Assembly (NCBI GenBank): GCA_028564705.1
Contig: JAPXFQ010002758.1
Coordinates: forward strand, 2,003,570-2,067,569
Source of the DNA: Apricaphanius iberus
Lineage: Eukaryota; Chordata; Actinopteri; Cyprinodontiformes; Aphaniidae
Direction: 5' to 3'
DNA: 64,000 nucleotides
Shown: in pieces, positions 45,250-57,449 of the stretch
How the letters are laid out: the number at the start of each line of letters is the position of its first letter
Position numbering within the stretch: position 1 is the first letter of the stretch
The notes under the pieces: model-generated
Told to the model about the DNA's origin: nothing
The model's database searches: none
Seen by the model: only the letters and a program-made list of their open reading frames with translations
Translations under genes and position numbers: made by a program

Positions 45250-48200
45250 GTAGGAAACTATGCATCATTGATTTGGAACAAAAACTTGTTTCTTATATCA
45301 TCTATTATGTTAACATATTGTAGTGGGGGAAATTATTTCAAGATTTGTTCTTTTTAGTGATTAGTAATTAACAGTAAAGGCTGTCAGGAAATGTTCCATA
45401 ATGCTGACCACTAAGTTGACATTTTAATTACACTGATGTAACTGAAGGACTCCTCTCTGCTTTTATTTGGGCTAGCATAATCCTGATATACACACAGGCA
45501 GACAACAGTCACAGAGAGGCAGGGAGATGCAATGTTAGAGGGAGAGACTGTTGGCTCTGTACCATCGAAATAAATGTTAAAACTTCAACGGAGCCTGACT
45601 CATCCTTATCCTTATCTACATCTCTATGAAATTCCCCCATATTAAAGAAATACTAACAAAGAAAACAAAAAATAATTCCTAAGAATCTTACATGAGACTT
45701 TAGTATGTTTACTTTAGTCATCCTGGGTTATAATTTTTGGTTCATCATCATAATTGGCTTCCTTCTTCTATATAAAAACAAATGGATGACATAAAAAAAT
45801 AGAAGTTTTTCATTTCAGAAAGCTAAACCACCGAAAAATATATTGATAGAATACATTTTATTTTTTACCTTAGAAGTCTTTATAAATGCTTAGACCTTTT
45901 TTCAAAAAGTGATGATAAAACATTTATAGAGCAGGGTTATCGCTCAATGATTGTTTTCTTTCACTTTGTTTTGTTTTTTTCTCTAGAATATGTTTAGCTG
46001 GTAATATAAAAGTAGTTAAACAGTCATCAGTTAATTATTTAAATTACATGTTTTGTTTTATTCAATATATTATAGCAGTTATTGATACATGTAAAACTCT
46101 TAAAATTCAATCCAGCTTTTAAAATAATATTTATAACTACTCACTAGCAGGATAACATTAAAAAAATCTAACTATAAAAGGTCAATTTTTGGATGTCAAT
46201 GCATTAAGATTTCACCAAAGTCCTCTTGGGAGAAGAACCTCATCAAAAACTAAAATTCAAATGTAAACACACTGAGTGCTTAGATATATTCCAATATCCC
46301 AGCGAGATTCTTGCTCATTATGCTGTAGATATGTTGGCTGTCTACATTCTTAAACCGAGGCCAGTGCTGTGAGCCCACAAGAGGATTTAGTACTGGCTCC
46401 CTCATTGCTTCTTATTTCTCCAACTCAGCCAGGGATTGACTACTGCGGATGGCAGTCTGGCCACCTTATCTTGGAGCTAAAAAACACATCAACATTTTTT
46501 ATGCATAAATACATAAACAGTCACACAAGCAGATGGAAAACACACATACTGCTCCCTGCTAACCCCCTAAACACACATACATTAACTAATACATGGTCAT
46601 ATGAATTATGAAAATGCAGACTGGAGCAATTAGGTAAAATAAATTAGATGACTAGGAACTACCATTGCCCATGAGCCAGTATTATTATCCTACACACATA
46701 TAAGAAAGCGCACACACAAATACATACAACCACACAGTTTTGGCTCAGATATGTAACAAGATGGCACCTCTCGTTGAATTGATATCAATAATTGGCCGGA
46801 GAGTTATTTACACTCCCTTTTAATCAGAGGGAACAGATGGCCCTAAGGTTTGTGAACTGTGTCCATCGTTTTAACCAAGTACCAAGTCCTGGCAGTTGGA
46901 GAGGGGAAGCTTTGGACTGGACAGCTGGGGAAGATGAGTATAGGGAACCATATATAATAGATTCAGTCCATTGTTTCAACTCTTATCGTGATAATTTAAC
47001 TAGCTAATTATGCAACTAATGTTGATGAAAAGGCAAAGTTTATAAAAACAATTATCTCATGGATTCACACAAAAAAAAATCTGTTTTTGATATTTCAATC
47101 TATTTTAAATAAATGCTGTTAAAGGAGAAGTTTGATATTAAAGAAGAAAACACAACATCAGTGATTGTTGACTTACATTGTCATTAAAAAAAAGTGGAAT
47201 ATATACTGTATATATGCTTCTTGCAAGCAGCTTTGGGCATTGTATTATTGATTAGTGTTATATTAAGCAGGTTACTTGTAAGTTGAAAGTTCTGAAGTCA
47301 GGAAACTTGACAGGATCTTAGGACTCAGGACTGGTTAGTGGAAGGATGGCTGACAGAGCAACAGAGAAGGAACAAGTAAGCGTTTAAAATAAATGCTGAA
47401 ATGGTTAGAGATCTGGAGGGGTAAGGAATGGGTGTTTCTTTATCTTGACACTGCAGGTGGTGATTGTGAGCCACAGTCGGCTGAACTGGAGAGCTCCAAA
47501 AAGGTACTGTTAAAAGGTGGATGCCGATCGCCACACAGGCAGCCAGAGCGTGGAGCTTCCCACCGCTGCTAGCCAGGTTAGCGATCCTTGGTTAGCCTGC
47601 TGGCTAACACACCCTGGAGATCCAGATAATTTTTAAACATAACACTTCTTAATCCAAAGAAGGTTTTGTGTTTTCTTACATTGCTTATTGGTTTAGACGT
47701 AAACCATTGGTGCTAAATAAGTTAAACTAATTACAATTAGTGAAACTAATTAAGCTTTATTCCAGCAGCTGCAGATGAAGCCTTGGTTCTCAAAAGGGCA
47801 CAGATTCCTCCAGAATCATATCAGAATTAATGGTTTCTCATCTTACATGTTACTTTTTGTGTTCCTTCATTTTAACTATTCATTTATTTTAATCAGTAGT
47901 GTGTTCTTTTTCTTGCTTGGTGAATTAAAATGTTTCTAATTTTTTTTGTTATAAATAAATCTTGTATTTTTGGAAAGTAACTGTTGCCTTTTCTTGTTCA
48001 GCACACACGCATTGCAAAGTTTGTTGTCAACAGACGGCAAATAATTTATTCCTTCAGATTATGAGACTGATATAAACATTTGGCTATTAAAAAAGTTCCT
48101 GATAAAGGTGGTGCACTGAATAATAATTCCCATAAATTATTAATCTTATTGACTGCCATAAGCAGTCCTTTGACCATGAATAGCCAAATTATTACATCCT

Positions 48201-49425
48201 TGGCAATTTCCCCAACACAAGGAAGGTCTAGAACAGGAGTTTGGCCTGTACCATGGCAGGAAGTGGAATCATCTTTTTTATCCTGCTAAGGTAATGAGGC
48301 TGATTGGATTCACCTGTAGCAGCAGCTGCAGGTGAATCAGTGTTTGTGCACTCAGTACACAAACACAGATTCATAGACTCTTCAAATGATCCATAAATAA
48401 ATCTCTGTTAAAAAATATAGGATGTTCTTCTGTCTTTAGTATAACTGATGCATAAATGTTTAAATGACAAGAGAAACTGCCTTTAAGTATAATTTGACAT
48501 GCACGATCCTGTATTTTCTTTGTTATTTTGGTTCTATAATAGATGTTTGATTAAAGCACATATGCATTGTAATTTTCTGGCATGTTTTATTTCTTTTTAC
48601 ACTGGCAGGATTATACTTAAACTTACTAAATACAAAACAATAATCTAACTTAAATATCATATGGATTGTATTGGTCTATATGAGACATGTATATTCTCAC
48701 ATGACAATCCCACTTATAGGACAAAGACCTACAATCAATATTTTCTATGTTATGTAATGTTTTTCATGCAATGTTATGTCTTTGCTTGTTTCTTTCTTCC
48801 TAGCACACACGTCATGCCTAGTTTTTTCAGAAATGACATGGAATTAAAATGTATACATACTTTCATGTTTTAATCTGGATAACCTCACATTCTCCCTCTA
48901 TGTGTTTGTATTATCTGGCCCCAGGAGTTACACTTAGAGAAGGAATTTCATGTTTCCAATCTCTTTTTTTAGCATCCTCTCACAGCAAATGTTGACAGTT
49001 GCTTTGAGGTATTTTCCCTTTTCACACTTCCTTACAAACCAACCCCCACCAATTTAACAGACCTCATGCACAAACACAAATATACGCAAATAAATACCAG
49101 CACTCTAATCCTGAGCTGAGAGTTGGAATTGGAGTAATACATTTCTATGGAACTGCTCTAGACAGCAAATTGTATAAATGCAACTTGGGAAAAACCTTTA
49201 TATTGTTTGGGGGATTAAATCTTCCTTCTAAGCCCAGATCAAATTTTCGATTGTTCCTGCTGCTGCTGCTTCGAAGTGGAGCAAATACACACCAATGCAC
49301 ACAGTTTGATTATAGGGATTAATCCTGGAGACTTTTTGTCAAGTAGCCCACATTCTCAACTTTCATTACAATATGTATGACGTCTGTTTAAATATCCCTA
49401 ATTATTTCAGAGTAACCTGAAAACT
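45250..49425. other. AT-rich non-coding stretch, nothing recognised
   Basis: No gene or complete mobile element seen. Short frames (for example 46369-46611, 46792-47007, 48661-48873) are unrecognised. The block 49085-49300 has a conserved-element-like appearance. Confidence 0.35.
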
Positions 49426-49429
49426 CTTT

Positions 49430-49660
49430 GGGCCTGATTTATAAATATTCCAAATAAAGATAGAAAAATTCCATGCTACTCAATAATTTTGCATGAAGGG
49501 CATGTTCCTGATTTGCATGTGACCTAATAAGATTGCCTGTGCAATTGATAACAGGCGCAAAGAGCAGTATTCACATGAAGATGTTGCATCCGCTGCTGTG
49601 CCAGCCTTTCTACCCCAAGCACTGCGCCACACTCAGAGAAAGGAGGAACAGACACTGTAG
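49430..49660 (+). mobile_element. possible DNA-transposon-derived repeat
   Basis: Opens TTGGGCCTGATTTATAAATA and contains AACAGGCGCAAAGAGCAGT and CCAAGCACTGCGCCACACTC. I associate these with an interspersed fish repeat, but I cannot fix its ends or family. Confidence 0.3.
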
Positions 49661-50720
49661 CTTTATGATGCATCTAGTGAAAAAAGGGAAATAAACGACT
49701 GTCAAGTCTATGGTTACTATTAGGCTAGAATATATGTGAAATTAATTTAGAAACTTAATGTGTCACTTTCATTTTTTAAATAATTAATAAAAGTTCAATA
49801 CAATGAAATTTTTATTCACTTTTAATAAATGTTTTCTTCCACAATCTGATCACAGTGCCCAAGTAACAAATAAAGAATCCAAATGAACAATTTCAGTAAA
49901 AGGTACCTGCAGTTGCCGTAACACACAGTCTCTCACCTTCCTTCTGCTCTGCTTAAACCTGAACTATGCACCTACTTGTGATCAATGTCTCAAGTGGGCT
50001 TGCTGAAGAGGCTATAGTTATGAGGTTCTGAACTTTGTCCACGGAGAGACGACTTCCCGTGGCTGTTTTAATGTTGTTTGGAAGGCTGAATCCGTGCTCC
50101 TCTGCCAATGCTGGAGACTGGAATAACAAGTGCTACTTCTGCCAAAGTTTTTAAATCAGGGAACCAGATCCGGAAAACACAACAGGTTTGTGTGTCTGCA
50201 TGAGTAAGTGTGACACCACAGTACTTCTTATGAAGTGTTCTTGAACTTAGTTTTTTTTCTTTTTTCTTTTTTTTACGCCTCACCTTGTGCATTCATAAAA
50301 TCTTCCAGACTGGCCACGGTCATGCTCATGTCATACGATGGAGGATATGTTAACGTCTTCTTTTCGGAAGGGTAGGTTCATGCGGTTTACTGCGGGCAAA
50401 ACGTCAGCCAGTAAGTGTGTCAGAGCAAGTAAAGTGTATGTTTCAGAATGTTTTCTAATGCCCTTACCTACAATGCAGTTTTTTTTACATCTTCCACCTC
50501 TCCCAACTCAACATCAGAGCAGACAGTTGCCACATATTCCCTTGACTGCCCTCTCCAGCAGCAGCTAGCATGTAGCTAATGATTGTTTTACGCTCAGCAG
50601 GTTGTGAAAATTTTTAAAATTATATCTATTGAGTTTATATCTCTGTTAGCAATAAAGCATACTCAGTAAAATTAAATTAAATTATAACTGAAATAAGAAT
50701 AGACTTTAAAATGCTTATCA
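49660..50720. other. non-coding stretch, nothing firm
   Basis: The minus-strand frame at 50068-50292 and plus frame at 50338-50568 have no recognisable domains. Confidence 0.3.
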
Positions 50721-50726
50721 CTTAAT

Positions 50727-51125
50727 GGCCTAGAACCAAAATACAGTAAAGATCTTTTCTTGTATCTACCTTCCAGACCCCTCAGATGTTCTGGTTCAAG
50801 TATACTCTGCATCCACAGACCTGGAACCAAAAACTGAGAAACACCTTTCAGTTTTTATGTTCCACCCACATGAAACAAACTTACAGAAAAATGCAAAACT
50901 GCTGAAACACGGAGTTCCTTTAAATCAAAGCCAAAGACCAATTTGTTTAGGGTTGCCTTTAATTAATAATAACTGGAGCGTCATTAGTTTTAGTCTGGGC
51001 TATACCTATTCATTGCTTGTCTTTGTTTTGCCACTGCAATGTAATGTTTTCTGTTTATTGTGCAAAGTTTTTAAGATGTAAAGCACTTTGAATTACCTTG
51101 TTGCAGAAATCTGCCATAAAAATAT
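50727..51125 (+). mobile_element. L2-like LINE 3' end (ORF end plus 3' UTR)
   Basis: Decayed coding remnant with the pattern '...EPKTEKHLSVFMFHPHETNL...' and a FKSKLKTFLF-like block, as at the end of fish L2 ORFs. It is followed by GATGTAAAGCACTTTGAATT, CCTTGTTGCAGAAATCTGCC and AAAAATAT, the L2-type 3' end. 5'-truncated and dead. Confidence 0.65.
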
Positions 51126-51383
51126 ACTGGATATGTTTCTAATATTTTTTTATTTTCCTTTTCTTGTCTATTTTTTAGAAAATATTTGCTAATCAAGTGT
51201 GTTTACACGGCAAAGAGTTTCAGTGACTTTTCTGATCTCATCAGAACACTCATTCAGCACTGATGGAAGTCAGTAATGATATTTGCTTGTCGTTAGATAA
51301 TGGACTTGCACCTGCAATTTTTTTGTTAGATATTTGTCTTATATTTGTTACAGATAATCACAGTATCACCTTAGAAAAATGTG

Positions 51384-51418
51384 AACATTTAAACCAGCAA
51401 AAGGCTGGTTTAAATGTT
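51384..51418. repeat. perfect 15-bp inverted repeat (hairpin)
   Basis: AACATTTAAACCAGC, five-base spacer AAAAG, then the exact complement GCTGGTTTAAATGTT. Function unknown; it sits about 50 bp before a SINE. Confidence 0.9.
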
Positions 51419-51465
51419 ATTTGAACCCAGGGGCTTCTGGTTGAAAAGTAACAGTCATACCAACT

Positions 51466-51805
51466 TTACTACTGTGTGGCGAAGCAATTACATAATTGTT
51501 CTGATTTTGAATCTGTAACTGTTTGGTTGCTTGTTCAAACCCTTGCTCCTTCCCTCGCAGTCATTGTGTTTTTGGACAAGACACTTCACCCACTTGGCCT
51601 ACTGGTGGTGATCATATGGCCTGGTGGGGCCAAATATGACAGCCTCGCTTCTGTCAGTATGTCCTGGGGCAGTTGTGACCACAATGAAGCTTACCACCAT
51701 CAGTTTATGAATCTGTGTAGGATTGGGTGAATTACTGAATCTAGTGTGAAGCGCTTTGCGGTCCACTGGACTGGATAAAGTGCTATCTAGGCCATTTACC
51801 ATAAT
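51466..51805 (+). mobile_element. tRNA-derived SINE with L2-type tail
   Basis: GGTTGCTTGTTCAAACCC at 51527-51544 is a degenerate pol III B box. The body contains GACAAGACACTTCACCCACTTGG and GCTTACCACCATCAGTTTATG, then GTGTGAAGCGCTTTGCGGTCC, AAAGTGCTATCTAGGCC and an ACCAT end. The GCGCTTTG/AAGTGCTAT tail is the same kind as that of L2-like LINEs here, suggesting L2-driven mobilisation. Confidence 0.75.
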
Positions 51806-51809
51806 TAAT

Positions 51810-52600
51810 CTTGGAGAACATCCTTCTGAAGTGTGCAACATTTAGGGACAGAAGTGGTGAAAAAAAGAAAAAAAAAAGAAAAAAGAGAAAAAGGAATAGA
51901 CAGTAATAATAAATAAAAGGAAAAAAAATGCACAAATTAAGTTTATCTTTGATATTTTAAACCATTTCATCAGTGCAATCTTTTTATATGTTAGAACCTG
52001 TACTTCAAAAATGCTTGTATCCCTGGAGTCAGGTCACAAAGGGCTGCTCATACAAACCATATGCTGAAACTGAGCATGCAGTCAGTGAAGGAACAATTGG
52101 CCATAGGTTTTATTATTTCTTGTAAAACACAGTTCATAAACTCATGTTGTTAGTCATGTTCCAATAAAACCCAACTTTATTCTTGATATAGAATTGGTGA
52201 CAGCTTTACAGAGAAACCTACCTGCAGTCAGTCATCAAATCACTTTGATGTCACTGTGGTTTCTGTCTCTGTCATTCTTGTCTGTAAACAGTAAATTTAC
52301 GTCAGGAGAGAAAATGCACACGCACTGACACATACATCCTACAACTGACAGTGACTATGACCTAAAAGGCCAACAATTAATTTTAATAGTAAGCAGTAAA
52401 TATTTCTGGAGTTATAAGTTGTGCTGAAAAATCTTTGAAAGATCAAAGCAGCCCTATTTGAGATATCAGTTGTGTTAACAAGAGTTATTCTAGACCACAT
52501 GATATCAATTTTACAACTTTAAAACAAAAAAGGTAAATAAAACTGCACCAAACACATCACTTTTTTGTAATTTGTAACTGTAACTTTCAGGAATATGGAG
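51810..52600. other. non-coding stretch, nothing recognised
   Basis: Starts with a purine-rich low-complexity run at 51855-51930. Confidence 0.4.
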
Positions 52601-52604
52601 TACA

Positions 52605-52727
52605 CCCATCCATCCATTTTCTGAACCGCTTAGTCCTCCAGGGGTCGCGGGGGGGTGGTGCCTATCTCCAGCTGTCAACAGGCGAGAGGCGGGGTACATC
52701 CTAGACAGGTCGCCAGTCTATCACAAG
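52605..52727 (-). mobile_element. SINE fragment, tail-proximal part with GGAT tail
   Basis: Complement of the family end: GGCGACCTGTCTAGGATGTACCCC ... GGATAGGCACCACCCC ... AAGCGGTTCAGAAAATGGATGGATGGG. 5'-truncated. Confidence 0.8.
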
Positions 52728-52739
52728 GAATAAGCAGTC

Positions 52740-53965
52740 AACACTCTTTATCTAACTTAATGCACAGTCCATAAAATAAAAATATAAAGATCATTGAGTA
52801 GAAAATATGTTACTCAGATTTTTAAAATAGAGTCTGCTCCTGCTCTTGTGAGGCAATGGTTTTCAAAGGTGTGACAGATTGCCCTCCACAAGTTTTCGAT
52901 CTGTCTGTTTAAGGTGATGGCTAGTAGAAGCTTGAGACAAATGAAAAGAAAATGATACATAGTGTGGTGAAAACAAAGGGGAAATCTCCTCCAGTAAAAA
53001 ACCGAGGCCAATGCATATGTGACTATGTTTACATGCTGCCAATATTCGGGTTATGGTCGGGACTACTGCTTATCTGTATTGTACTGAAGTGGCTTGAACA
53101 ACAAGTTATGGGATACATTAAAGCCCGTCTCTCATATTCTATTGGCTGCCTAAAGTTCTCAACAGGTCGACAGATAATATGATTATACATGATCTCTGCA
53201 ACATTTATCTAAACTGGTTACAAACATTTCTTCCATGTTTATTTTTATTTATAGTTATAGTCAATAAATTAGTATATCAATTCAGATTAGACTCATTTGT
53301 CAGACTGAAAATAACCTTTAGTCAGATATTGAACATCCTTTAGGCCCGCAGGTCTGTATATAAATATTTTTGTTTTTTTTGTTCGTCCGATGTAATATGC
53401 CAAATTTTTAGGTTGGGTTTCCATTAGATTTACGTGGAAAAATTATCATTGATAAAAATAAAAAGGCTTGAAAAAAAAAGTCTACTAGTACTTACTCTTA
53501 CATGTTAAACAACTTTACACAAAAGAAGCAATAGATTTAATGCAGTGCATATTTATTGTCATTATATATGTTTAAATAAACAAAATTGCAACAACTTTGA
53601 AAACACACGACTAAATCAATATTATTCAATGTGAGTACCAGCATCTTTTGTCCACAGTTCACAATTCCACACCAACATACACACATGGATACATTTGATA
53701 AAGGAGTGGCCTGGAGCCGTCATGGGACAGTGAGCTGTCTTTTTGAGAGGAGCCAGGGGACCAGGAGGAAAGATGGAACAGTGTAAAGAGAGAAAGCAAG
53801 TGACAGAAGGGGCCGAGCAAAGGAGCTTAGAAAGAGAGATAAGGAAAAAACAAACAATAGTAAGAAAAATGCTGTTTACATTTGTTTTTTTTTTCTCTTC
53901 GTTGCAAAGGAATGTTAAATTAATTTTTGGATGCTTCTTGAGAGTTAAAAATAAATAAATTTTTT
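52740..53965. other. AT-rich non-coding stretch, nothing recognised
   Basis: No gene or mobile element recognised. Confidence 0.4.
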
Positions 53966-53979
53966 AAGTTGTTAGGTGG

Positions 53980-54343
53980 GGGCTGCACGGTGGCGCAGTG
54001 GGTAGCACTGTTGCCTTGCAGCAAGAAGGTTGTGGGTTTGTACCCCAGCCCAGGGTCTTTCTGCATGGAGTTTGCATGTTCTCCCTGTGCATGCGTGGGT
54101 TCCCTCCAGGTACTCTGGCTTCCTCCCACATTCCAAAAACATGACTGTCAGGTTAATTGATCACTGTAAATTGTCCTTAGGTGTGAGTGTGTGCATGGTT
54201 GTTTGTCCTGTTTGTCCTGCCCTGTGATGGACTGGCGACCTGTTCAGGGTGTACCCCGCCTCTCGCCCGTTGACAGCTGGAGATAGGCACCAGCACCCCC
54301 GCGACCCATAAAGGATTAAGCGGTTAAGAAAATGGATGGATGG
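53980..54343 (+). mobile_element. full-length tRNA-headed, RTE-tailed SINE with 14-bp TSD
   Basis: A 364-bp copy. The head has TGGCGCAGTGG (pol III A box) near 53991-54001 and GGGTTTGTACCCC (degenerate B box) near 54033-54045. The body has TTCTGCATGGAGTTTGCATG, CTCCCACATTCC and GACTGGCGACCTGTTCAGGG. The end is AAGGATTAAGCGGTTAAG then ATGGATGGATGG, matching the RTE element's GGATAAGCGG box and GGAT tail. Perfect 14-bp flanks AAGTTGTTAGGTGG at 53966-53979 and 54344-54357 mark the insertion. It is non-coding; the pol III transcript would depend on LINE protein. Confidence 0.9.
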
Positions 54344-54424
54344 AAGTTGTTAGGTGGTGTGTGTCATGGTTTCTACATAGTCAGCTGGGTCATATGCTTT
54401 ATATTTAAGTGCTATTTGGCTCAT

Positions 54425-54500
54425 ATTGTTTTTATCATGTAAAGCGCTTTAAACTGCATTGTTGCTGAAATGTGCTTTACAAATAAACTTGATTTGTATA
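54425..54500 (+). mobile_element. LINE 3' tail (L2-like)
   Basis: CATGTAAAGCGCTTTAAACT, GTTGCTGAAATGTGCTTTAC and AAATAAACTTGATTTG form a complete L2-type 3' end with no coding left upstream. Confidence 0.65.
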
Positions 54501-54812
54501 ATGACTGAAAGTATATATATTTTTTTGTCTCTGGTTGGCTGTGAAATGAAGCAGCTTAGTTTAATCCAAATCAATTGAAAACAGCCTTAAGAGATATCAA
54601 CCACAGACATGAGTCACGCTTATATTGCCAAAACCATTATACTGTAACGTCTTCTGAGGAAATGTTTTTGTAGTAATTGTCAGAAACATTACACGCTAAA
54701 GTTAGCTGAGGAAAAGCTGTATCTAGCTTTCTAGCTTCTGAGCAGAGAGAAAGCTATCAAGAGCAAGGTTGTTGATAAAATTATTACAGTTTAAAGGGAA
54801 ATTACCTGACCA

Positions 54813-54813
<1 letters not shown>

Positions 54814-54863
<50 letters not shown>
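54814..54863. repeat. microsatellite (TA)n, about 25 units
   Basis: Uninterrupted dinucleotide run. Confidence 0.97.
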
Positions 54864-54865
<2 letters not shown>

Positions 54866-55486
54866 TTTTACTTCAAGTACTTTACCGTTAGAGGAAACGC
54901 ACACATTTTGACATGTATTTAAGTTCCAGAACCCTCGTTATTACTCCTTAAAGCCATAGTCATCCAAATCAAAACTCCTGGCAGACACCCCTTTGGCATG
55001 TACTAAGTAACCTCTAAATAGCATTCACTGCCTTTGCATTAATGAGCTGGAATGAAGCAAATCAGGAGGTGTGCATTACAGAACTTTCTGAAATGGGTTT
55101 GAGGACTTGCTTCACTTTCACAGTGACAAGGTTAATAACTTTGGATATGGAATGTCCCAGCAAGAGTAAAAAACAACTCATTGGACTCAGTCCCCAGGTG
55201 TAACCCCAAGCTGAGAGTCACACCCCCTCTCTTTAATTATAATACAGAGAGTGACCAATTGGCCATGTGTTTCTTCTGGGTCAAATCTTTCAACTCTCAA
55301 CTGTCAGCAACATTATCTTGACCATAATTTTTCATAGTTTGCGTAATCAGAGTTCTGTGCTTTAAGCCAGTTTAAAAGTGACTTGAACAAAACAAACAAA
55401 ACAAAAAACTCTTAGGATAGTTCTTCAAATAGGATGTCCTATTTGAGTCAATGTTGGCTATTAGACTTTACATGATTAAAAGAATC

Positions 55487-56262
55487 AGAATCAGAAAGGG
55501 TTTATTGTCAAATGTTGAGCCGATTTACAACATTAGGAAATTGCTATAACAATTGGTGTAAACATACAATAAAACAAACATTCTAAGTATGCAATAAATA
55601 AAAATATGACGATATTTACATGGGTGCAGGTGATGATCACAGGTGCAGAGAACACAACACAGGGTCATGTGTTTGAGACCGGGCAGGTAGTGGGAACGAT
55701 CTTAGGGTTATTGTTTATGAGTCCAACACCAAACGGGAAGAAACTGTTCTTATGGCGAGGGGTTATGCTCTGAATGGACTCGAGCGTCCTTCCTGAGGGG
55801 AGAAGCTAAAACAGCCTGTCCAGGTTTAGAAGGGTTAGCTGTGATCCAACCTGCATGACCCAGTGTCCTGGAGGTGTACAGGTCCTGCAGAGATGGGACT
55901 CTACATCCAATCACCTTCTTAGCAGACCACACAACATGCTGCAGTCTCTGTTTGTCCCTGATGGTGACTCCAGCATCCCACACGGTTATGGAAAAGGTGA
56001 AGATGGACTCGACTGACTGCAGTGTATAACTGCATCATCATTCCTGCTGCCAGGTTTAATTTCTTTAGCTATCTCAGGAAGTACATACACTAATGTGCCT
56101 TCCTATTTGAGGTGATGGTGGGCATTCATCTGGGTAAGCTTGGCTTGGAGAAGGTCTGGAAGGATGGTGTTGAAGGCAGAGCTGAAGTCCACAAACAGAT
56201 TCCTGGCGTCGGTTCCCCGGGAGTTAAGATAGTGCAGGAAGAAGTGTAAAGCCATTTTTATA
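55487..56262 (-). mobile_element. LINE 3' region, palm-deleted
   Basis: Minus strand. It begins with HYLNSRGTDARNLFVDFSSAFNTILP (RT motif A, about 56236-56170), then jumps, missing motifs B to E. It resumes in the C-terminal region with SVTVWDAGVTIRDKQRLQHVV, AKKVIGCRVPSLQDLYTSR and FPFGVGLIN. It ends in a 3' UTR whose terminus is (GATTCT)n at 55487-55498. Stops and frameshifts are present. Clade not certain. Confidence 0.7.
55750..55983 (-). pseudogene. LINE ORF2 C-terminal remnant
   Basis: A 77-codon open piece containing DKQRLQHVVWSAKKVIGC and PSLQDLYTSR, the conserved post-RT region of a fish LINE (usual form LQRVVRTA...LPxLQDLY). No function remains. Confidence 0.65.
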
Positions 56263-56275
56263 GTGTTGTGTACAG

Positions 56276-56990
56276 TAGGGTTGTCAAAATAATCGATACC
56301 TATATATTATGTTGCTGTGGTATCGATATTTTTGGAGTTTTGCATATGCACAGCCTCCTTCAGAGTACACAGACATGCACGTTCCCTGACAAGATGCCGT
56401 GAAACAGCCTTCTGGAAATATCATATATTTTGTAGGGTTGTTTAAATTATGGCGTTAACGCGGGTCGATTAATTTATAGATTTGACACCATTCATTTTTT
56501 TAACGTATACACATAATAGCGGCCCATTTATCCTGAAAGTCAGTCCACCCTAAGTTCGGTTCTATTCATTATCAGCATGGCAGACTGTATCTAAGAGAGA
56601 GTTGTGCAGCACCATGACAGAGCATATATTATTGACATGTTGTTTTTGAGTTGATATGATTAAGTTCATTAGTTGTCAGAGGGAATTTTCCTTACTTGTT
56701 TCCACCTGCTCTGACTGTCGGCTGTTGCAGTGCAGAGAGTATAAATATGCCATATTTATATTGATTTATGTATGTTATTTCACTGTATAGCTTAAATACT
56801 TTTCATAGTTAGATAAAATAGGAAATAGTGACATTTGATTACTAAGTTAACTTATTATTTTTCATAAGAGACCACACATACGTTCATCTCCCTCCTCACA
56901 TGTACACCATCTAAACGTGTATCAGCAGCTGTGTTGAAATAATGTAGAGCAGAAGAAATACTCATTCATACTCTGAATGGCCTTAACTGG
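56276..56990. mobile_element. hAT debris: two left termini 157 bp apart
   Basis: TAGGGTTGTCAAAATAATCG starts at 56276 and TAGGGTTGTTTAAATTATGG at 56433. Both are hAT-type ends of different families in the same orientation. The interior of the second (56626-56955) is shared with 39112-39660. Right termini were not found. Confidence 0.5.
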
Positions 56991-57049
56991 TACACTTAAC
57001 AATTTTTTACATTTCAGTTTTGCACTATGAATTAAGGTACCTAGATAAA

Positions 57050-57330
57050 ATTAATGTCACGTACAGACAACCCTTTGCTGCCAGGCAGCAGGGCAGCTAG
57101 ATTACATGCAAAGTCTATGGTTCTTATGCATCATGTGGGCATCAAGCTGCGCCAAACTGCCATGCAGCTAGTCGCCTGCGTCAGCGCAGCTGGCATCAGC
57201 ACGTCAATGCAGTTGCTGTTCGACCGGTCCTTCAAGGCAGCCACGCAGCCGCTACATAAAGTGGTGAAAATTGAACTTTGGAGCAGTAGACGCGGGGCAG
57301 CAACCAATCAGCGACGGGATGTCAGCATTA
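57050..57330 (+). mobile_element. DNA-transposon debris related to 13.85 kb
   Basis: Carries GATTACATGCAAAGTCTATGG (57100-57120) and GCAACCAATCAGCGACG, matching blocks at 13901 and 14106. GC-richer than its surroundings. Family unsettled (Harbinger-like is a guess). Confidence 0.35.
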
Positions 57331-57449
57331 AGGGCGGGGACAACGGAGGACGAGCTGAGCCTCCAGCTGGAGCTACTTGGGGAGAGGAAAAGTCCAGCAG
57401 TTGCCTGAATGCCCAGAAAAATACTTTTGGTTTTGACAGGTGAGGAATT

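Noticed and set aside
53985..54050. tRNA gene
   Set aside because: A- and B-box-like motifs are present but no cloverleaf can be drawn; it is the head of a SINE with a target duplication and GGAT tail.
57054..57443. 129-codon plus-strand frame as a gene
   Set aside because: It overlaps a transposon-like block also found at 13.9 kb, and no domain is seen.
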